From: Brevibacterium sp. RIT 803
Lineage (GTDB): Bacteria; Actinomycetota; Actinomycetes; Actinomycetales; Brevibacteriaceae
DNA: 64,000 bases
Reading direction: 5' to 3'
NCBI RefSeq assembly: GCF_016892625.1
Contig: NZ_JAFEMW010000002.1
Location: forward strand, 558,001 to 622,000
Part shown: positions 8,319-18,046 of the stretch, piece by piece
How positions within the stretch are numbered: the stretch's first letter is position 1
How the letters are laid out: every line of letters begins with the position of its first letter
Program-made: the position numbers and the translations under genes
Notes under the pieces: model-generated
Seen by the model: only the letters and a program-made list of their open reading frames with translations
Told to the model about the DNA's origin: nothing
The model's database searches: none

Positions 8319-10198
8319 GAGCGAACTGCTTCCTTGTCGTGCGAGTCTGCGTGCGCCCGGCGGCCTCCGACGCTCAGATTACCGCCGAGACTCGACATCC
8401 CGCTGGTGGTTCGGCCCAGCACCGATGACAGTACCTGTTCCAGCTCCGCTGCCGGATCGTCCGGCAGGCCCTGGATTCTCCAGGCGATATGTTTGTCGGG
8501 GCGTACGAGTATGGCACCATCCTCGGCGATGCCGCGCACTCGATCCCAATCGAAGTAGAGGTCGGTGGTGTCCCGGTCTGGCCCGATCACGATCGTGTCG
8601 ATGCCGACGCCGAGGTGGCCGCTGACTTCGCGTGCCGCATCTTCCCAGGCTGCCCCGGTCGTGCCGGTGAACACGGTGAAGCGTGCATATTCAGCGAGAT
8701 CGTGGGTCGAGTGCTTGTCGACCGAATCCCCGACCCACACATGGGGCAGACGCACCCCGGGATCGGTGCAGGCCTCGTAGTAGAGCTGCGGGTCCCGTGG
8801 GTTCGGGGTCTGCTCCCGGTCGTCGGTGACGACGGCAGTCGAAGCGTAGCGCTGTCCGAGTTCGACGCCGTGAGCGTTGAACTCGTAGTTCTTCAATTCC
8901 ATGGCCTCTCTGACCTTTGCCCGCTTGTTCGCTCCTGCGGCCGAGTTGTCTTTCCGGGAGGCGATGGCGGCATGCATCTCGTCTTCGGATTGGCCAGGTT
9001 CGAGTCCGAGTGCTTCGAAGAGCCGTCCGAATTCGCGGCCGGACTGGTTGGCGCGGGTGACGATCTGTTTGGCCACCGGTGCGCGTTCGACACTGTAGGT
9101 CTCAAGCAGCGAGTCCTCGGCCTGCCCGTTGACGACAGCTGCGATCTTCCACGCCAGGTTGTAGGAATCCTGGATCGAGGTGTTCGATCCCAGTCCGTTC
9201 GACGGCGGATGCTTGTGCACGGCGTCCCCGGCGCAGAAGACACGTCCACTCTGCAGGTGGGTCGCATACTGTTCGTTGTTTCCCCACAGGGAGATGCCGG
9301 TGATCTCTGCCTCGAGGTCGGGCACACCGATGAGGTTGCGCACCACTTGCAGGGCATCGGCTTGGGTGACGTCCGGGGCGCCTCGGCTGATGTCGAACCC
9401 CCAGACGATGAGCCATTCGTTCCACGGTCGGATCATGCGGACGAGTCCGGCTCCGATGCCGCCGATGTTCGACCCCGGCTGCACGACCCAGTAGAGGACG
9501 GAGGGTCGGTGTCCGACCAGCTTCGCCAGGTCTGCTTTGAAGGTGATGTTCATCGATCCAGCGATGTCCATCTCTCCTTCGAGGGGCAGCTCAATGTCTG
9601 CGGCCACCTTCGACCGTGCCCCGTCGGCTCCGATGAGGTATTTGGCACGGATGGTGTATTCGCTTCCGGTGAGCCGGTTGAGCACATGCACATTGACACC
9701 TTCGGCGTCTTGTTCATGGGAGAGATACTCGGTGGAGAACTGCGTCTGCGTCCCGCGCATCGTCGCGTTCCTGACCAGGATGGGTTCGAGGTAGGTCTGG
9801 GGAATGTCGCAGTTGAGTGAGGGTGAGGCCAGCTCATAGTCGGCGTGCCTGGCCGGATGATTGCCCCACGTGAGGATCCTGCCGATCTCATCGCCGGCGA
9901 TCGAGGTGCAGAAGACTGTGTCACCGATCATGTCATGCGGGGTCGCCTCGGCCAGGACCTGATCTTCGATCCCGACGTCGCGGAAGATCTCCATCGTGCG
10001 CTGGTTGGTGATGTGTGCCCGCGGTGTGTTGGCCGTCCACCGATACTTCGTGATCATGATGTTGTCCACCCCTAGGGTGGAGAGGAAGAGTGCTGCCGAA
10101 GCTCCTGCCGGGCCGGACCCGACGATGAGGACGTCGGTGTCGACGACCTGCGAATCGGGGGTTCGGGTCTCTGCGACTCCGTCGTTGAAGGTGACCAT
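8315..10198 (-). CDS. FAD-dependent aromatic monooxygenase (resorcinol hydroxylase-like)
   Basis: A 627-residue class A flavoprotein hydroxylase of the phenol 2-monooxygenase type. The N-terminal FAD motif is DVLIVGSGPAGASAALFL. The second FAD region is VFCAGDAVHKHPPSNGLGSN followed by QDSYNLAWK. A thioredoxin-fold-like C-terminal domain follows, ending with VRPDKHIAWR. I set the start at ATG 10198, with AAGGAG 8 nt upstream; the open frame extends further but that part lacks the fold. With the two downstream genes it completes a route from resorcinol, through hydroxyquinol and maleylacetate, to 3-oxoadipate. A related phenol such as a hydroxybenzoate is an alternative substrate. Confidence 0.85.
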   Translation of the reverse strand: MVTFNDGVAETRTPDSQVVDTDVLIVGSGPAGASAALFLSTLGVDNIMITKYRWTANTPRAHITNQRTMEIFRDVGIEDQVLAEATPHDMIGDTVFCTSIAGDEIGRILTWGNHPARHADYELASPSLNCDIPQTYLEPILVRNATMRGTQTQFSTEYLSHEQDAEGVNVHVLNRLTGSEYTIRAKYLIGADGARSKVAADIELPLEGEMDIAGSMNITFKADLAKLVGHRPSVLYWVVQPGSNIGGIGAGLVRMIRPWNEWLIVWGFDISRGAPDVTQADALQVVRNLIGVPDLEAEITGISLWGNNEQYATHLQSGRVFCAGDAVHKHPPSNGLGSNTSIQDSYNLAWKIAAVVNGQAEDSLLETYSVERAPVAKQIVTRANQSGREFGRLFEALGLEPGQSEDEMHAAIASRKDNSAAGANKRAKVREAMELKNYEFNAHGVELGQRYASTAVVTDDREQTPNPRDPQLYYEACTDPGVRLPHVWVGDSVDKHSTHDLAEYARFTVFTGTTGAAWEDAAREVSGHLGVGIDTIVIGPDRDTTDLYFDWDRVRGIAEDGAILVRPDKHIAWRIQGLPDDPAAELEQVLSSVLGRTTSGMSSLGGNLSVGGRRAHADSHDKEAVRS

Positions 10199-10310
10199 GA
10201 TGGTGCTCCTTGCCTGCTGCTGCGGTGAAACATGGCGGTGAACCCACAGCCTGCCATTCCGGCCCCTTCGGAGCACGAGAGTGGAGAGAACATGGCCGAA
10301 ATCGTCAAAA

Positions 10311-10326
10311 ATGTGAGTGCTCACAT
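10311..10326. promoter_or_regulatory. Palindromic operator candidate in the divergent promoter region
   Basis: ATGTGAG-TG-CTCACAT is a perfect inverted repeat with 7-bp arms between the monooxygenase start (10198) and the AraC regulator start. The arms resemble a CRP-type TGTGA/TCACA site but are 4 bp apart rather than the usual 6, so a GlxR site is unlikely and a local regulator more likely. Confidence 0.45.
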
Positions 10327-10349
10327 ACCAGTGCCCATCCACGACTACC

Positions 10350-11360
10350 ATGGTGGACATGGTCAGCGGAGACAGGGCAACGGCGAGCACAGTGGACGGT
10401 TCGCGTTCCCTGGCCACACCAGAACAGACCTGGTTCTCCACCGACTCCGTGCCGCCGAGCCGCCGAGTCGCGGAATGGGAGACTCACCACGCCAGCATGC
10501 TCGTCGGGCTGAGAACTCGCCTGGGCACAGGCACACAGCTGCGTGCACAGACCTCAACGCTGCGACTGCCCCGGATTCGAGTCGCGAAGGTCAACGGCAG
10601 CCCGCATTCCGTGCGCAGAACGGCCGAAGACGTCGCCGCCCACCCCGTATCGGGAGTCATCGTCTACATCCCTCTGCGAGGCAGCAACGAATTCACCCAC
10701 CGCACCGGGTCGATCACCGTCGGACCCGGACGCGGTCTCGTCTGCGACGGCGACACGGCGTTCGCCCGCACCTTCCCTCAGGGCGTCAGCGAACTGGTCA
10801 TCCAGCTTCCCCGCGAGACGCTGTCCCAGCTCACCGACACAGCCTCCTTGCGACGGCCGACGCCGCTCTATCTTGATCCCGACCATCCCTCCAACAACGC
10901 GGCTCGGGAACTCACCCAGCTGGCCTCTGGGGCTCTGGACCGCGGGCTGCGTCACGGGCAGAGACTCGAGACTCGCCTGCTCGACCTTCTCACCGGGATC
11001 ATCTCACGGCCGCTGACGGACACCGGGCCCATCCAGGAAGCCTTGGCCGTGATCTCCGAGTCGCACTGCGATCCGAAGCTGAACGCTTCTCGTCTCGCAC
11101 AGTTCGTCGGCGTCTCCGACCGCCAACTCTCCCGACTGTTCTCCGCCACTGGTCGCAGCGTCCCGCAGACCATTCTCGATGCGCGCCTGACCACGGCACG
11201 CCGCACACTCGCCGACCCTGCTTGGGCCACGGCGCCTATGGCCGAGATCGCCTCAACCTGTGGCTTCGGCTCGCCGGCTCAACTCTCGCGCGGCTATCGC
11301 CTTCGCTTCGGAATCGGTCCCCTGCGTCACCGGAAACAGCTGCTGGAGGACGCGGGATAG
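10350..11360 (+). CDS. AraC-family transcriptional regulator
   Basis: A regulator of about 336 residues. The N-terminal half resembles the AraC-binding-like effector domain (residues 30-200, with VIVYIPLRGSNEFTHR). The C-terminal half is a two-helix-turn-helix AraC domain, with LNASRLAQFVGVSDRQLSRLF, then MAEIASTCGFGSPAQLSRGYR. It is divergent from the hydroxyquinol operon, so it probably activates that operon in response to the aromatic substrate. Starts at ATG 10350, ATG 10359 or upstream 10317 are all possible; none has a strong ribosome site. Confidence 0.82.
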   Translation: MVDMVSGDRATASTVDGSRSLATPEQTWFSTDSVPPSRRVAEWETHHASMLVGLRTRLGTGTQLRAQTSTLRLPRIRVAKVNGSPHSVRRTAEDVAAHPVSGVIVYIPLRGSNEFTHRTGSITVGPGRGLVCDGDTAFARTFPQGVSELVIQLPRETLSQLTDTASLRRPTPLYLDPDHPSNNAARELTQLASGALDRGLRHGQRLETRLLDLLTGIISRPLTDTGPIQEALAVISESHCDPKLNASRLAQFVGVSDRQLSRLFSATGRSVPQTILDARLTTARRTLADPAWATAPMAEIASTCGFGSPAQLSRGYRLRFGIGPLRHRKQLLEDAG

Positions 11361-11368
11361 CCGCCCGG

Positions 11369-12259
11369 TCAGCGCCGGGGCTCGGGCAGCAGAACCATCG
11401 GCACCGGCGAGTGGCGCATGATATGCGTGGCCGTGGAGCCGAGGAATACACCATGCAGGGCGCTCTCGCTCGATCCGGCAACGAGAATGTCCCCGTCCTG
11501 CCAGTCGAAGGCACTCACCGCATTCGACCACCGGTCGCCGGTGACGATTCCTGTCCCGGTGACGCTGACCCCAGCCTCGCCGCCCTCGAGCGCGGACACG
11601 ATCTCTTTGTGGCCGGATGTGACCTGGTCGCGCCAGTGGGAATAGACGCCTTGGTCGGAGAAGGCGCCCATGCCTGTGGGCCGCGAGGGTCTGAGGGCAA
11701 AGGTGACGACCTCGACGCCGATGCCCAGCCAATGGGCCAGTCGCGCCACGGAGTCGTAGTATCTCTGCGTCCTGCGCGAGGGGTCGACGGCGAAGACCAG
11801 ACGCCTGATATCCGTGCGGTCCGAGTTGTAGCCGCGGGGCACCAGCGCGATCGGCAGCGGTGAGGAGTGGACGAGACGATCGGTCGTACTGCCGAGGACG
11901 ATCCGCCCCAACGGCCCACGCACCGAGGATCCGGTGACCAGCACCTGGGCATGGTGGTCGATGGCTTCGGTGTGGAGCACTCGGGTCACGGACCGACCCG
12001 ATCGGGTGACCACCTCGGCGTCCACATCCTCCGGAAGGGCCTCCTTGGCGTCGGCAATCGCTTGGGACGTCATGTCCCTGATCTCCTTCTTCCAATCATC
12101 GGAGACACCGGAGAAGTCCGACATCTGACTGGAGGAGAATCGGTCATGGACAACACAGCAGAGGACGAGCGGTTCGCCCGAGGTCCGGGCCAGGTCGGCG
12201 CCGAAGCGCACGGCGGCACGACTCCTCGTATCGACACCGAATCCGACGAGAACACTCAT
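11369..12259 (-). CDS. Tandem-domain universal stress protein
   Basis: A 296-residue protein made of two UspA domains. Domain 1 (residues 1-145) ends with the ATP-binding signature VTGSSVRGPLGRIVLGSTT then VHSSPLPIALVP. Domain 2 ends with VAGSSESALHGVFLGSTAT then RHSPVPMVLLP. Both G-2X-G-9X-G(S/T) style motifs are intact, so ATP binding is likely. Its start overlaps the stop of the amino-acid permease by four bases, an arrangement often seen where a stress protein modulates a partner transporter. Confidence 0.9.
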   Translation of the reverse strand: MSVLVGFGVDTRSRAAVRFGADLARTSGEPLVLCCVVHDRFSSSQMSDFSGVSDDWKKEIRDMTSQAIADAKEALPEDVDAEVVTRSGRSVTRVLHTEAIDHHAQVLVTGSSVRGPLGRIVLGSTTDRLVHSSPLPIALVPRGYNSDRTDIRRLVFAVDPSRRTQRYYDSVARLAHWLGIGVEVVTFALRPSRPTGMGAFSDQGVYSHWRDQVTSGHKEIVSALEGGEAGVSVTGTGIVTGDRWSNAVSAFDWQDGDILVAGSSESALHGVFLGSTATHIMRHSPVPMVLLPEPRR

Positions 12260-13749
12260 TGCCGATCACCCTCGCGATCCTTCACACCTTCGCGTTCCTG
12301 CCGGGCCAGACGTGATTTCCGGTTTCCATAGGCGAAATAGACGATGAAGCCGAGTATCAGCCAGACGATGAACCGCAGCCAGGTCTCGACGGCGAGGCTG
12401 GCCATGAGACCCAGGCAGGACATGATCGAGACCACCGGCAGGACCGGCACCCACGGGGTGCGGAACGGGCGTTTCATGTCCGGCGAGGTCTTGCGCAGCA
12501 CGATCACCGCGACGGAGACGACGACGAACGCGAACAGCGTTCCGATGCTCACCATCTCCGCGAGCACGGAGATCGGGACCAGGCCGGACAGCAGCACCAC
12601 AGAGCCGACGGTCAGAGCAGTCATCAGGACCGGAGTGCCCCACCGCGGATGGATGCGGGAGAAGATCGGCGGCAGCAGTCCGTCGCGAGACAGCGCGAAG
12701 CCGATGCGTCCCATGGCGACGATGTCGACGAGGATGACCGAGCTCAGACCGGCAACGGCGGCGATTCCGATGAGGATGCCGGCCCACCCGAGCCCGCTCT
12801 GAGTGAAGACGTCAGCGACGGCATCACCCTCGGAGAGCTTCGAGTAGTGGACCATGCCGGTCACGACGAGGCAGACGCCGACGTAGAGGACGGTGCAGAT
12901 GGCCAGCGTGCCCAACAGACCCATCGGCATGTCCTTCGCAGGCTTCTTCGTCTCCTCGCCGAGGTTGGCGATGGCTTCGAATCCGGAGTAGGCGAAGAAC
13001 ACAACCGCAGCTGCCACGAAGACACCGGCCACGCCGAAACTCGAGGGTTCGATGCCAGAGACGAACTGCCACAGCGGAGCCTGCAGACCTTCGGTCGCTC
13101 CTCCGTCGACCGCCTTCGACGGTGGAATGAAGGGAACGAGGTTGGCAGTCTTGATGTAGAAGACACCGACGACGATGACGAAGACGCACACGAGGACCTT
13201 GATGATGACGAGTCCGTTGGTCACCCATTTCGATTCCCGGATGCCGCGCATCGCCACCCAGCCCAGGACGAGGGAGATGAAGATGGCGCCGATATTGACG
13301 ATCGAGCCCTCCTCAGCGAACCACGCCGGCGGGAGGTTGAAGACACCAGCGATATAGCCCGACCAACCGCGGGCGACGACGGAAGCGCCGAGGGCGAACT
13401 CGAGAATGAGGTCCCAGGCGATGATCCAAGCGAAGATCTCACCGATCGTGGAGTAGGCATAGGTGTAGGAGCTGCCTGCTGTCGGGACAGCAGCTGCCAG
13501 CTCGGCATAGCAGAGCGCGGCCAGCAGCGCCACGACCCCGGCGATGACGAAGGAGATCATCACGGCCGGCCCCGCATGCTCCTTAGCCTCCAGCCCGGTA
13601 AGGGTGAAGATGCCGGTGCCGATGACGATGCCGATTCCGAAGCCGATGAGGTCCCTGGCGCCGAGGTTCTTCCTCAGCTGCCCGCCTTCACCCGGCTCAT
13701 CGTTCTGATGGAGGACGTCATTGACATCCTTCTTGCGCAGCACTCCCAT
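12256..13749 (-). CDS. APC-superfamily amino-acid permease
   Basis: A 497-residue, 12-helix permease of the cationic amino-acid transporter type (YfnA-like). The first helix carries the substrate-contacting GIGIVIGTGIFTLTG motif. The sixth helix region has FFAYSGFEAIANLGEETKKP, which is conserved in the APC family. GGAGGG precedes the ATG at 13749. It is co-transcribed with the downstream universal stress protein (ATGA overlap). The amino acid transported cannot be read from sequence. Confidence 0.88.
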   Translation of the reverse strand: MGVLRKKDVNDVLHQNDEPGEGGQLRKNLGARDLIGFGIGIVIGTGIFTLTGLEAKEHAGPAVMISFVIAGVVALLAALCYAELAAAVPTAGSSYTYAYSTIGEIFAWIIAWDLILEFALGASVVARGWSGYIAGVFNLPPAWFAEEGSIVNIGAIFISLVLGWVAMRGIRESKWVTNGLVIIKVLVCVFVIVVGVFYIKTANLVPFIPPSKAVDGGATEGLQAPLWQFVSGIEPSSFGVAGVFVAAAVVFFAYSGFEAIANLGEETKKPAKDMPMGLLGTLAICTVLYVGVCLVVTGMVHYSKLSEGDAVADVFTQSGLGWAGILIGIAAVAGLSSVILVDIVAMGRIGFALSRDGLLPPIFSRIHPRWGTPVLMTALTVGSVVLLSGLVPISVLAEMVSIGTLFAFVVVSVAVIVLRKTSPDMKRPFRTPWVPVLPVVSIMSCLGLMASLAVETWLRFIVWLILGFIVYFAYGNRKSRLARQEREGVKDREGDRQ

Positions 13750-14141
13750 GAGCAGCCCTCCTGGCCCAATTCATTCTATGACCGACGTCACAACCCTGGC
13801 AGAATACACCCGGGGCGCACACAATGACGGTGGCGATGGAGTGCGCACATTACTCTCCACTCACCCCCAAGCGAAGTCCGCCACCGAAGTGAACTTCTGT
13901 CAACCATTGGGAGGTAACGATATCTATAGGATTCCCTGTGAACCTCTACGTGCGATTAGATTTCACTCCTTTTTCACATAACCGCTGGTCAGAGCGCCGT
14001 AGCATTTGATGACGGCCGCAGACACGCCGTCGGCTTGACAGCATTTTCGCTTTGATTCGCTCAACAGATGCTCGTAACGTGCATAGTCGCTTCTCTCATG
14101 CGGGCCATCACGATGGTGGCCCCACTTGATCGGAGGAACAC
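13750..14141. other. Divergent intergenic region, APC permease / MHS symporter
   Basis: 392 bp with no gene. It is AT-richer than its surroundings between about 13910 and 13990. A consensus -35 hexamer TTGACA lies at 14035-14040 on the plus strand, but no convincing -10 lies 16-18 bp after it. CGGTGGCG near 13826 and CGCCACCG near 13880 form a loose inverted pair. No RNA gene is recognised. Confidence 0.4.
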
Positions 14142-15527
14142 GTGAGTAACTCCAACACACACCCCGAGGCCACACTCCCCGCGGCCCCACACGAGCCGGA
14201 CCTCAAGACGGTCCGCAAAGCCGTCGCCGCCTCGGCGGTCGGCAATGCCACCGAGTGGTTCGACTACGGCTTGTATGCGGTCTCGATCACCTACATCACC
14301 CAGCACTTCTTCCCCGGCAGCCATGGCCAGCTCCTGGCGCTGCTGACCTTCGCCGTCTCCTTCATCTTCCGCCCGCTCGGCGGCATCGTCTGGGGACCGA
14401 TGGGTGATCGCCTCGGACGCAAGACAGTGCTTGCGCTGACGATTCTGCTCATGGCCGGATCGACATTCCTCATCGCCTTCCTGCCCAGCTATGCCACAAT
14501 CGGCGTCGCCGCACCGATCATTCTCGTCCTCCTCCGCGTCATCCAGGGCTTCTCCTCTGGCGGAGAGTACGGCGGTGCCGCAACGTTCATGGCCGAGTAC
14601 GCCCCAGATAAGCGTCGCGGATTCTTCGGCAGCTTCCTCGAATTCGGCACCCTGGCCGGCATGGCCGCAGGTTCGCTCTTCGTTCTGCTGCTGCAACTTG
14701 GCCTCGGTGAAGAGACCATGATGGATTGGGGCTGGAGGATTCCCTTCGTCTTCGCCGGTGTCCTCGGCGTGGTCGGTCTCTACATGAGGACCAAGCTCGA
14801 CGAATCCCCTGTCTATGAGGAGCTCGACGACAACGACCAGGGCAAGTCGGTCAAGGAAGTCTTCCGCGTTCTCTTCACCGACTACTGGAAGCAGCTGCTC
14901 ATCCTCGGCGGCATGGTCGTCGCAGTCAACGTCGTCAACTACACGCTTCTGTCCTATATGCCCGCCTACCTGCAGGATCCGGTCGGCATGGATTCGAACT
15001 CCGCACTGACGGTGATGTTCCTGGCCCAGGCGTTCATGATGATCCTCATTCCGTTCGGCGGAATACTCTCGGACAAGGTCGGACGCAAACCGGTCTGGTA
15101 CTTCTCTCTCATCGGCCTGTTCGTTGCAGCCATTCCGATGTTCATGCTCATGGCCAACGGCTTCGTCTGGGCACTCATCGGCCTGGCCGTTCTCGGCATC
15201 CTCTACATTCCGCAGATCTCGACGATCTCGGCCACTTTCCCGGCGATGTTCCCCGGACCCGTGCGCTTCGCTGGATTCGCGATCTCCTACAACGTCTCGA
15301 CCGCAATCTTCGGCGGCACCGCGCCCTCAGCCAATGAAGCGATCATCGGGGCTACAGGGAACACGATTGTGCCCGCCTACTTTGTGATGGGTGCGTGCGT
15401 CATCGGCTTCATCGCGACCATCTTCATGAAGGAGACGAAGGGTGCGTCACTTCGCGGCTCCGGTCTTCCCGAAGAGGGCGCCGATATCGTCTTCGAACAG
15501 CAGGAGCTCGTCGACGAGTCGAAGTGA
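14142..15527 (+). CDS. MHS-family (metabolite:H+ symporter) MFS transporter
   Basis: A 461-residue, 12-helix major facilitator of the MHS branch (ProP, shikimate and citrate/ketoglutarate transporters). It begins with ATEWFDYGLYAVSITYI in helix 1, the loop 2-3 signature GDRLGRKTVL, and RVIQGFSSGGEYGGA in helix 4, all diagnostic for MHS. The start is GTG at 14142 behind GGAGGAA. The gene stands alone and is convergent with a LysR gene. Substrates could be proline/betaine or an organic acid. Confidence 0.87.
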   Translation: MSNSNTHPEATLPAAPHEPDLKTVRKAVAASAVGNATEWFDYGLYAVSITYITQHFFPGSHGQLLALLTFAVSFIFRPLGGIVWGPMGDRLGRKTVLALTILLMAGSTFLIAFLPSYATIGVAAPIILVLLRVIQGFSSGGEYGGAATFMAEYAPDKRRGFFGSFLEFGTLAGMAAGSLFVLLLQLGLGEETMMDWGWRIPFVFAGVLGVVGLYMRTKLDESPVYEELDDNDQGKSVKEVFRVLFTDYWKQLLILGGMVVAVNVVNYTLLSYMPAYLQDPVGMDSNSALTVMFLAQAFMMILIPFGGILSDKVGRKPVWYFSLIGLFVAAIPMFMLMANGFVWALIGLAVLGILYIPQISTISATFPAMFPGPVRFAGFAISYNVSTAIFGGTAPSANEAIIGATGNTIVPAYFVMGACVIGFIATIFMKETKGASLRGSGLPEEGADIVFEQQELVDESK

Positions 15528-15562
15528 GAATCGACTGAATCCATCGAGCCGCACAGTCAAAG

Positions 15563-16471
15563 TCATTCACTGGTGCTGCTCACCGTCGGCAGGACGCTCT
15601 CTGCAATTGCCAACACAGCAGACAACGATGCACTTCCATGAGTCCGCAGATGTGCGAGGTAGACCACCGACTCTTCGTCGGTAACGTCGAGTGGAACTGT
15701 CACGGTGCCGGGTTCACGCATGGTCGCCGCAACCGAGTCAAAGGTGATGGTGATGCCCATGCCCGCTGCTATGAGGGCAGAGATCGTCTGAGCGTCGGGA
15801 AGCTCAAGAATCACCCGAGGCGAAAAACCTGCGTTGTGGCACAGTCGGATTGTCGTCTCGCGAAGCGTCGAGTTCGGGTTCGCGGGGAGAGAGAGCAGGT
15901 CTTCACCTTCCAGCTCATCGACACGAATGAGATTCCTCCGGGCGAGGCGGTGCGAGTCCGGCAGGGTGACGACGGGGCGTTCGATCAACACGGGCCGCCC
16001 AGTGATGGTCGGCGGTTGCCGGGTCCACCTCACCAGAGCAAGATCGAGGCTCCCATCAGCCAACCGGGTCAGTCCTTCGTCGGCGAAGACATTGGACTCA
16101 ATGGCGAAAGTGATGCCGGGATGGTCTTCGTATGCCGCCGCCACCAATGAGGCGGCCATGCCACGCGAGGATGCGCGTGCAAATCCGAAGCCCAATTGCC
16201 CGACTTCTCCAGCCGCCGCGCGCTTCACCGAATCGACTGCCACTCGCTGCAGACTGATCATCTGTCGAGCTGGTTCGAACAGTGCCAACCCTGCCGGCGC
16301 CAGGCGCACGTTTCGAGTAGTCCGCTGGAACAGGGTGGCGCCGAGTTCGTCCTCCAGCTGTCGAATCGTCCGACTCAGCAACGACTGCCCCATCCCCAGA
16401 CGTTCCGCGGCCCGGCCGAAATGCAGCTCTTCTGCGAGCGCCATGAACACACGCGCCTGTTGAACTTCCAC
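15563..16471 (-). CDS. LysR-family transcriptional regulator
   Basis: A 302-residue LysR regulator with the winged helix-turn-helix at residues 3-62 (LHFGRAAERLGMGQSLLSRT) and a two-lobed effector domain, including GMAASLVAAAYEDHPGITF and AGMGITITFDSVA. It lies on the same strand as, and 185 bp downstream of, the TAXI solute-binding protein gene, which may be its target. The MHS gene on the other side is convergent. Confidence 0.87.
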   Translation of the reverse strand: MEVQQARVFMALAEELHFGRAAERLGMGQSLLSRTIRQLEDELGATLFQRTTRNVRLAPAGLALFEPARQMISLQRVAVDSVKRAAAGEVGQLGFGFARASSRGMAASLVAAAYEDHPGITFAIESNVFADEGLTRLADGSLDLALVRWTRQPPTITGRPVLIERPVVTLPDSHRLARRNLIRVDELEGEDLLSLPANPNSTLRETTIRLCHNAGFSPRVILELPDAQTISALIAAGMGITITFDSVAATMREPGTVTVPLDVTDEESVVYLAHLRTHGSASLSAVLAIAESVLPTVSSTSE

Positions 16472-16656
16472 TCTTCACCTTCCACGCCGTTCGTACTCGC
16501 TGCCTTGGACGAAAGCATTCCCCGCAATGAACCCTGCTGCTGCGTGAAACGCAGGTCGGCGATGCTGCAGTCGGCCCAGTACGCGATCAGTCAGCTGCAG
16601 ATCCACGCCTGGCCGACTGGTGGTCTCAAATTCTAGACCTTGTTGGGCCTCGCCTC

Positions 16657-17772
16657 TTACAGATCAGCCGAGACCTTCCACTCGCCCCACTTCTGGGCAA
16701 TGTCGTCCTTATCCGGTTTGGTGTCCATGAACTTCTTCCATTCCGCACGAAGCTTCTCGCCACGCTCGATCAGCTCGTCATTGCGCTTCTGTGCTTCGTC
16801 CGTCCACTGACCGTTCTCCTTGAGCCACGCGATAGTGCCCGGGTGGAAGGGAATGACTCGAGGTGTGGTCTCAACGTCGTCGGGCTTCCACCTCGGCGTA
16901 TTCAGCGTTGACGCTTTGTACTTCGGAAATGTCGATGCCATCGAGTTCACCAGCCTGTGTACTTCGGCCTCTGAAGCATTCGCATAGGTGGCAATCGGCA
17001 GTGTGTAGACGAATCCATGTGTGCTGGCGCCCTCTTCTTGGCCCGGTGCATCTTCGAACGGCAGGATGTTGAGCTGCGGTGCCAGCTCATGCACCCGTTC
17101 GATTCCCTTTTTGTCGTGTGGATCGAGTTCAATCCAACTGACGTCGAACTTCGACTCGAGCTCGAAGAGCGAAGAGCCATAGACCTGCTGATAGAGAGCA
17201 TCGATCTGGCCGGACTCAAGCGCTGCCGGCTGCTCCGAATAGGCGACGTCGACCAGCTCCACATCGTCGAGCGTCAGTCCCGCATATGCGAGGTAGGCTT
17301 CGATCTTTCCGTTCACTGAGGGGTTTGCGGTCACGTTGGGGATCTTCTTGCCCTTAAGGTCGGAGGGTGTCTTGATCCCGTCAGACTTGCGTGTGAGCAG
17401 CGAGTGCGGCGACAGCGGCGCCCAGACGACCCGCAGGTCCTGCGGCCCCCAGTTCTCGCTGGCGAACTCGTTCTGGCCTTCGAATCCGAAGATGTACTCA
17501 TCACCGAGCCTGCCCATCTGGGCGATCCCGGCCTTCATCGGCGCCAGTCGGCCGATCGCCGTGTCAGAGGTGATGATGCGCAGTCGCGCGTCGGTATCTG
17601 TCGACACCGAATCCGTCACTGCGGCCAAGTCCGCATAGGTCGACGTTCCGGTGCCGTAGGTGGCGAATACCAACGGGTCCCGAATCCCGTTCACCGTCTT
17701 CGTCGGCGGGGTGCAGGCGCTCAGTGCCAGCGTAAGAGCTAAGAGAATTGCGAGTAATGCGCGAAACTTCAT
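16657..17772 (-). CDS. TAXI-family TRAP transporter solute-binding lipoprotein
   Basis: A 371-residue secreted lipoprotein of the TAXI type, the receptor that delivers substrate to fused TRAP permeases. The signal peptide ends in the lipobox LSAC at about residue 19. The mature part has ATYGTGTSTYADLAAVTDSV and PSDLKGKKIPNVTANPSVNG, typical of the family. ATG 17772 has GGAAGG 8 nt upstream; an ATG at 17802 is less likely. The gene is divergent from its permease at 18047, so a shared control region of about 270 bp serves both. Confidence 0.88.
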   Translation of the reverse strand: MKFRALLAILLALTLALSACTPPTKTVNGIRDPLVFATYGTGTSTYADLAAVTDSVSTDTDARLRIITSDTAIGRLAPMKAGIAQMGRLGDEYIFGFEGQNEFASENWGPQDLRVVWAPLSPHSLLTRKSDGIKTPSDLKGKKIPNVTANPSVNGKIEAYLAYAGLTLDDVELVDVAYSEQPAALESGQIDALYQQVYGSSLFELESKFDVSWIELDPHDKKGIERVHELAPQLNILPFEDAPGQEEGASTHGFVYTLPIATYANASEAEVHRLVNSMASTFPKYKASTLNTPRWKPDDVETTPRVIPFHPGTIAWLKENGQWTDEAQKRNDELIERGEKLRAEWKKFMDTKPDKDDIAQKWGEWKVSADL

Positions 17773-18046
17773 TGTTCGGCCTTCCACATCGTCATGGATC
17801 ACGGTGTCGTTCTCAGTGGCACGAACGGAGTCTCAGAAACTCAGACACGGACGTACCGCTGACACATATTGCAGAATATATGAACCTAGATTATTGTCAT
17901 TCAAGTAATATATGCAACACACCACACTATTCGTTCGGGCACGTCCGCAACCTTCAAGGAAGAAGTGCAGACGTTCGCGCCGACGGATCAGACGCAGCAC
18001 CACGACACCGCCAGTGCCCAGGCCGCGAATCAGCTGAGGAACGACA
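17773..18046. promoter_or_regulatory. Shared control region of the TAXI-TRAP transporter
   Basis: The 274 bp between the divergent receptor and permease genes include an AT-rich core at about 17865-17930. TTGCAGAATATAT and ATATATGCAA form an imperfect inverted pair about 25 bp apart in it. This is the likely site of both promoters and of regulator binding. No single operator is certain. Confidence 0.35.

Noticed and set aside
10311..10326. GlxR/CRP binding site
   Set aside because: TGTGA and TCACA are only 4 bp apart; the CRP family site needs 6.
14035..14063. Promoter of the MHS symporter from a perfect TTGACA
   Set aside because: No acceptable -10 at 16-18 bp; kept only as a note in the intergenic entry.
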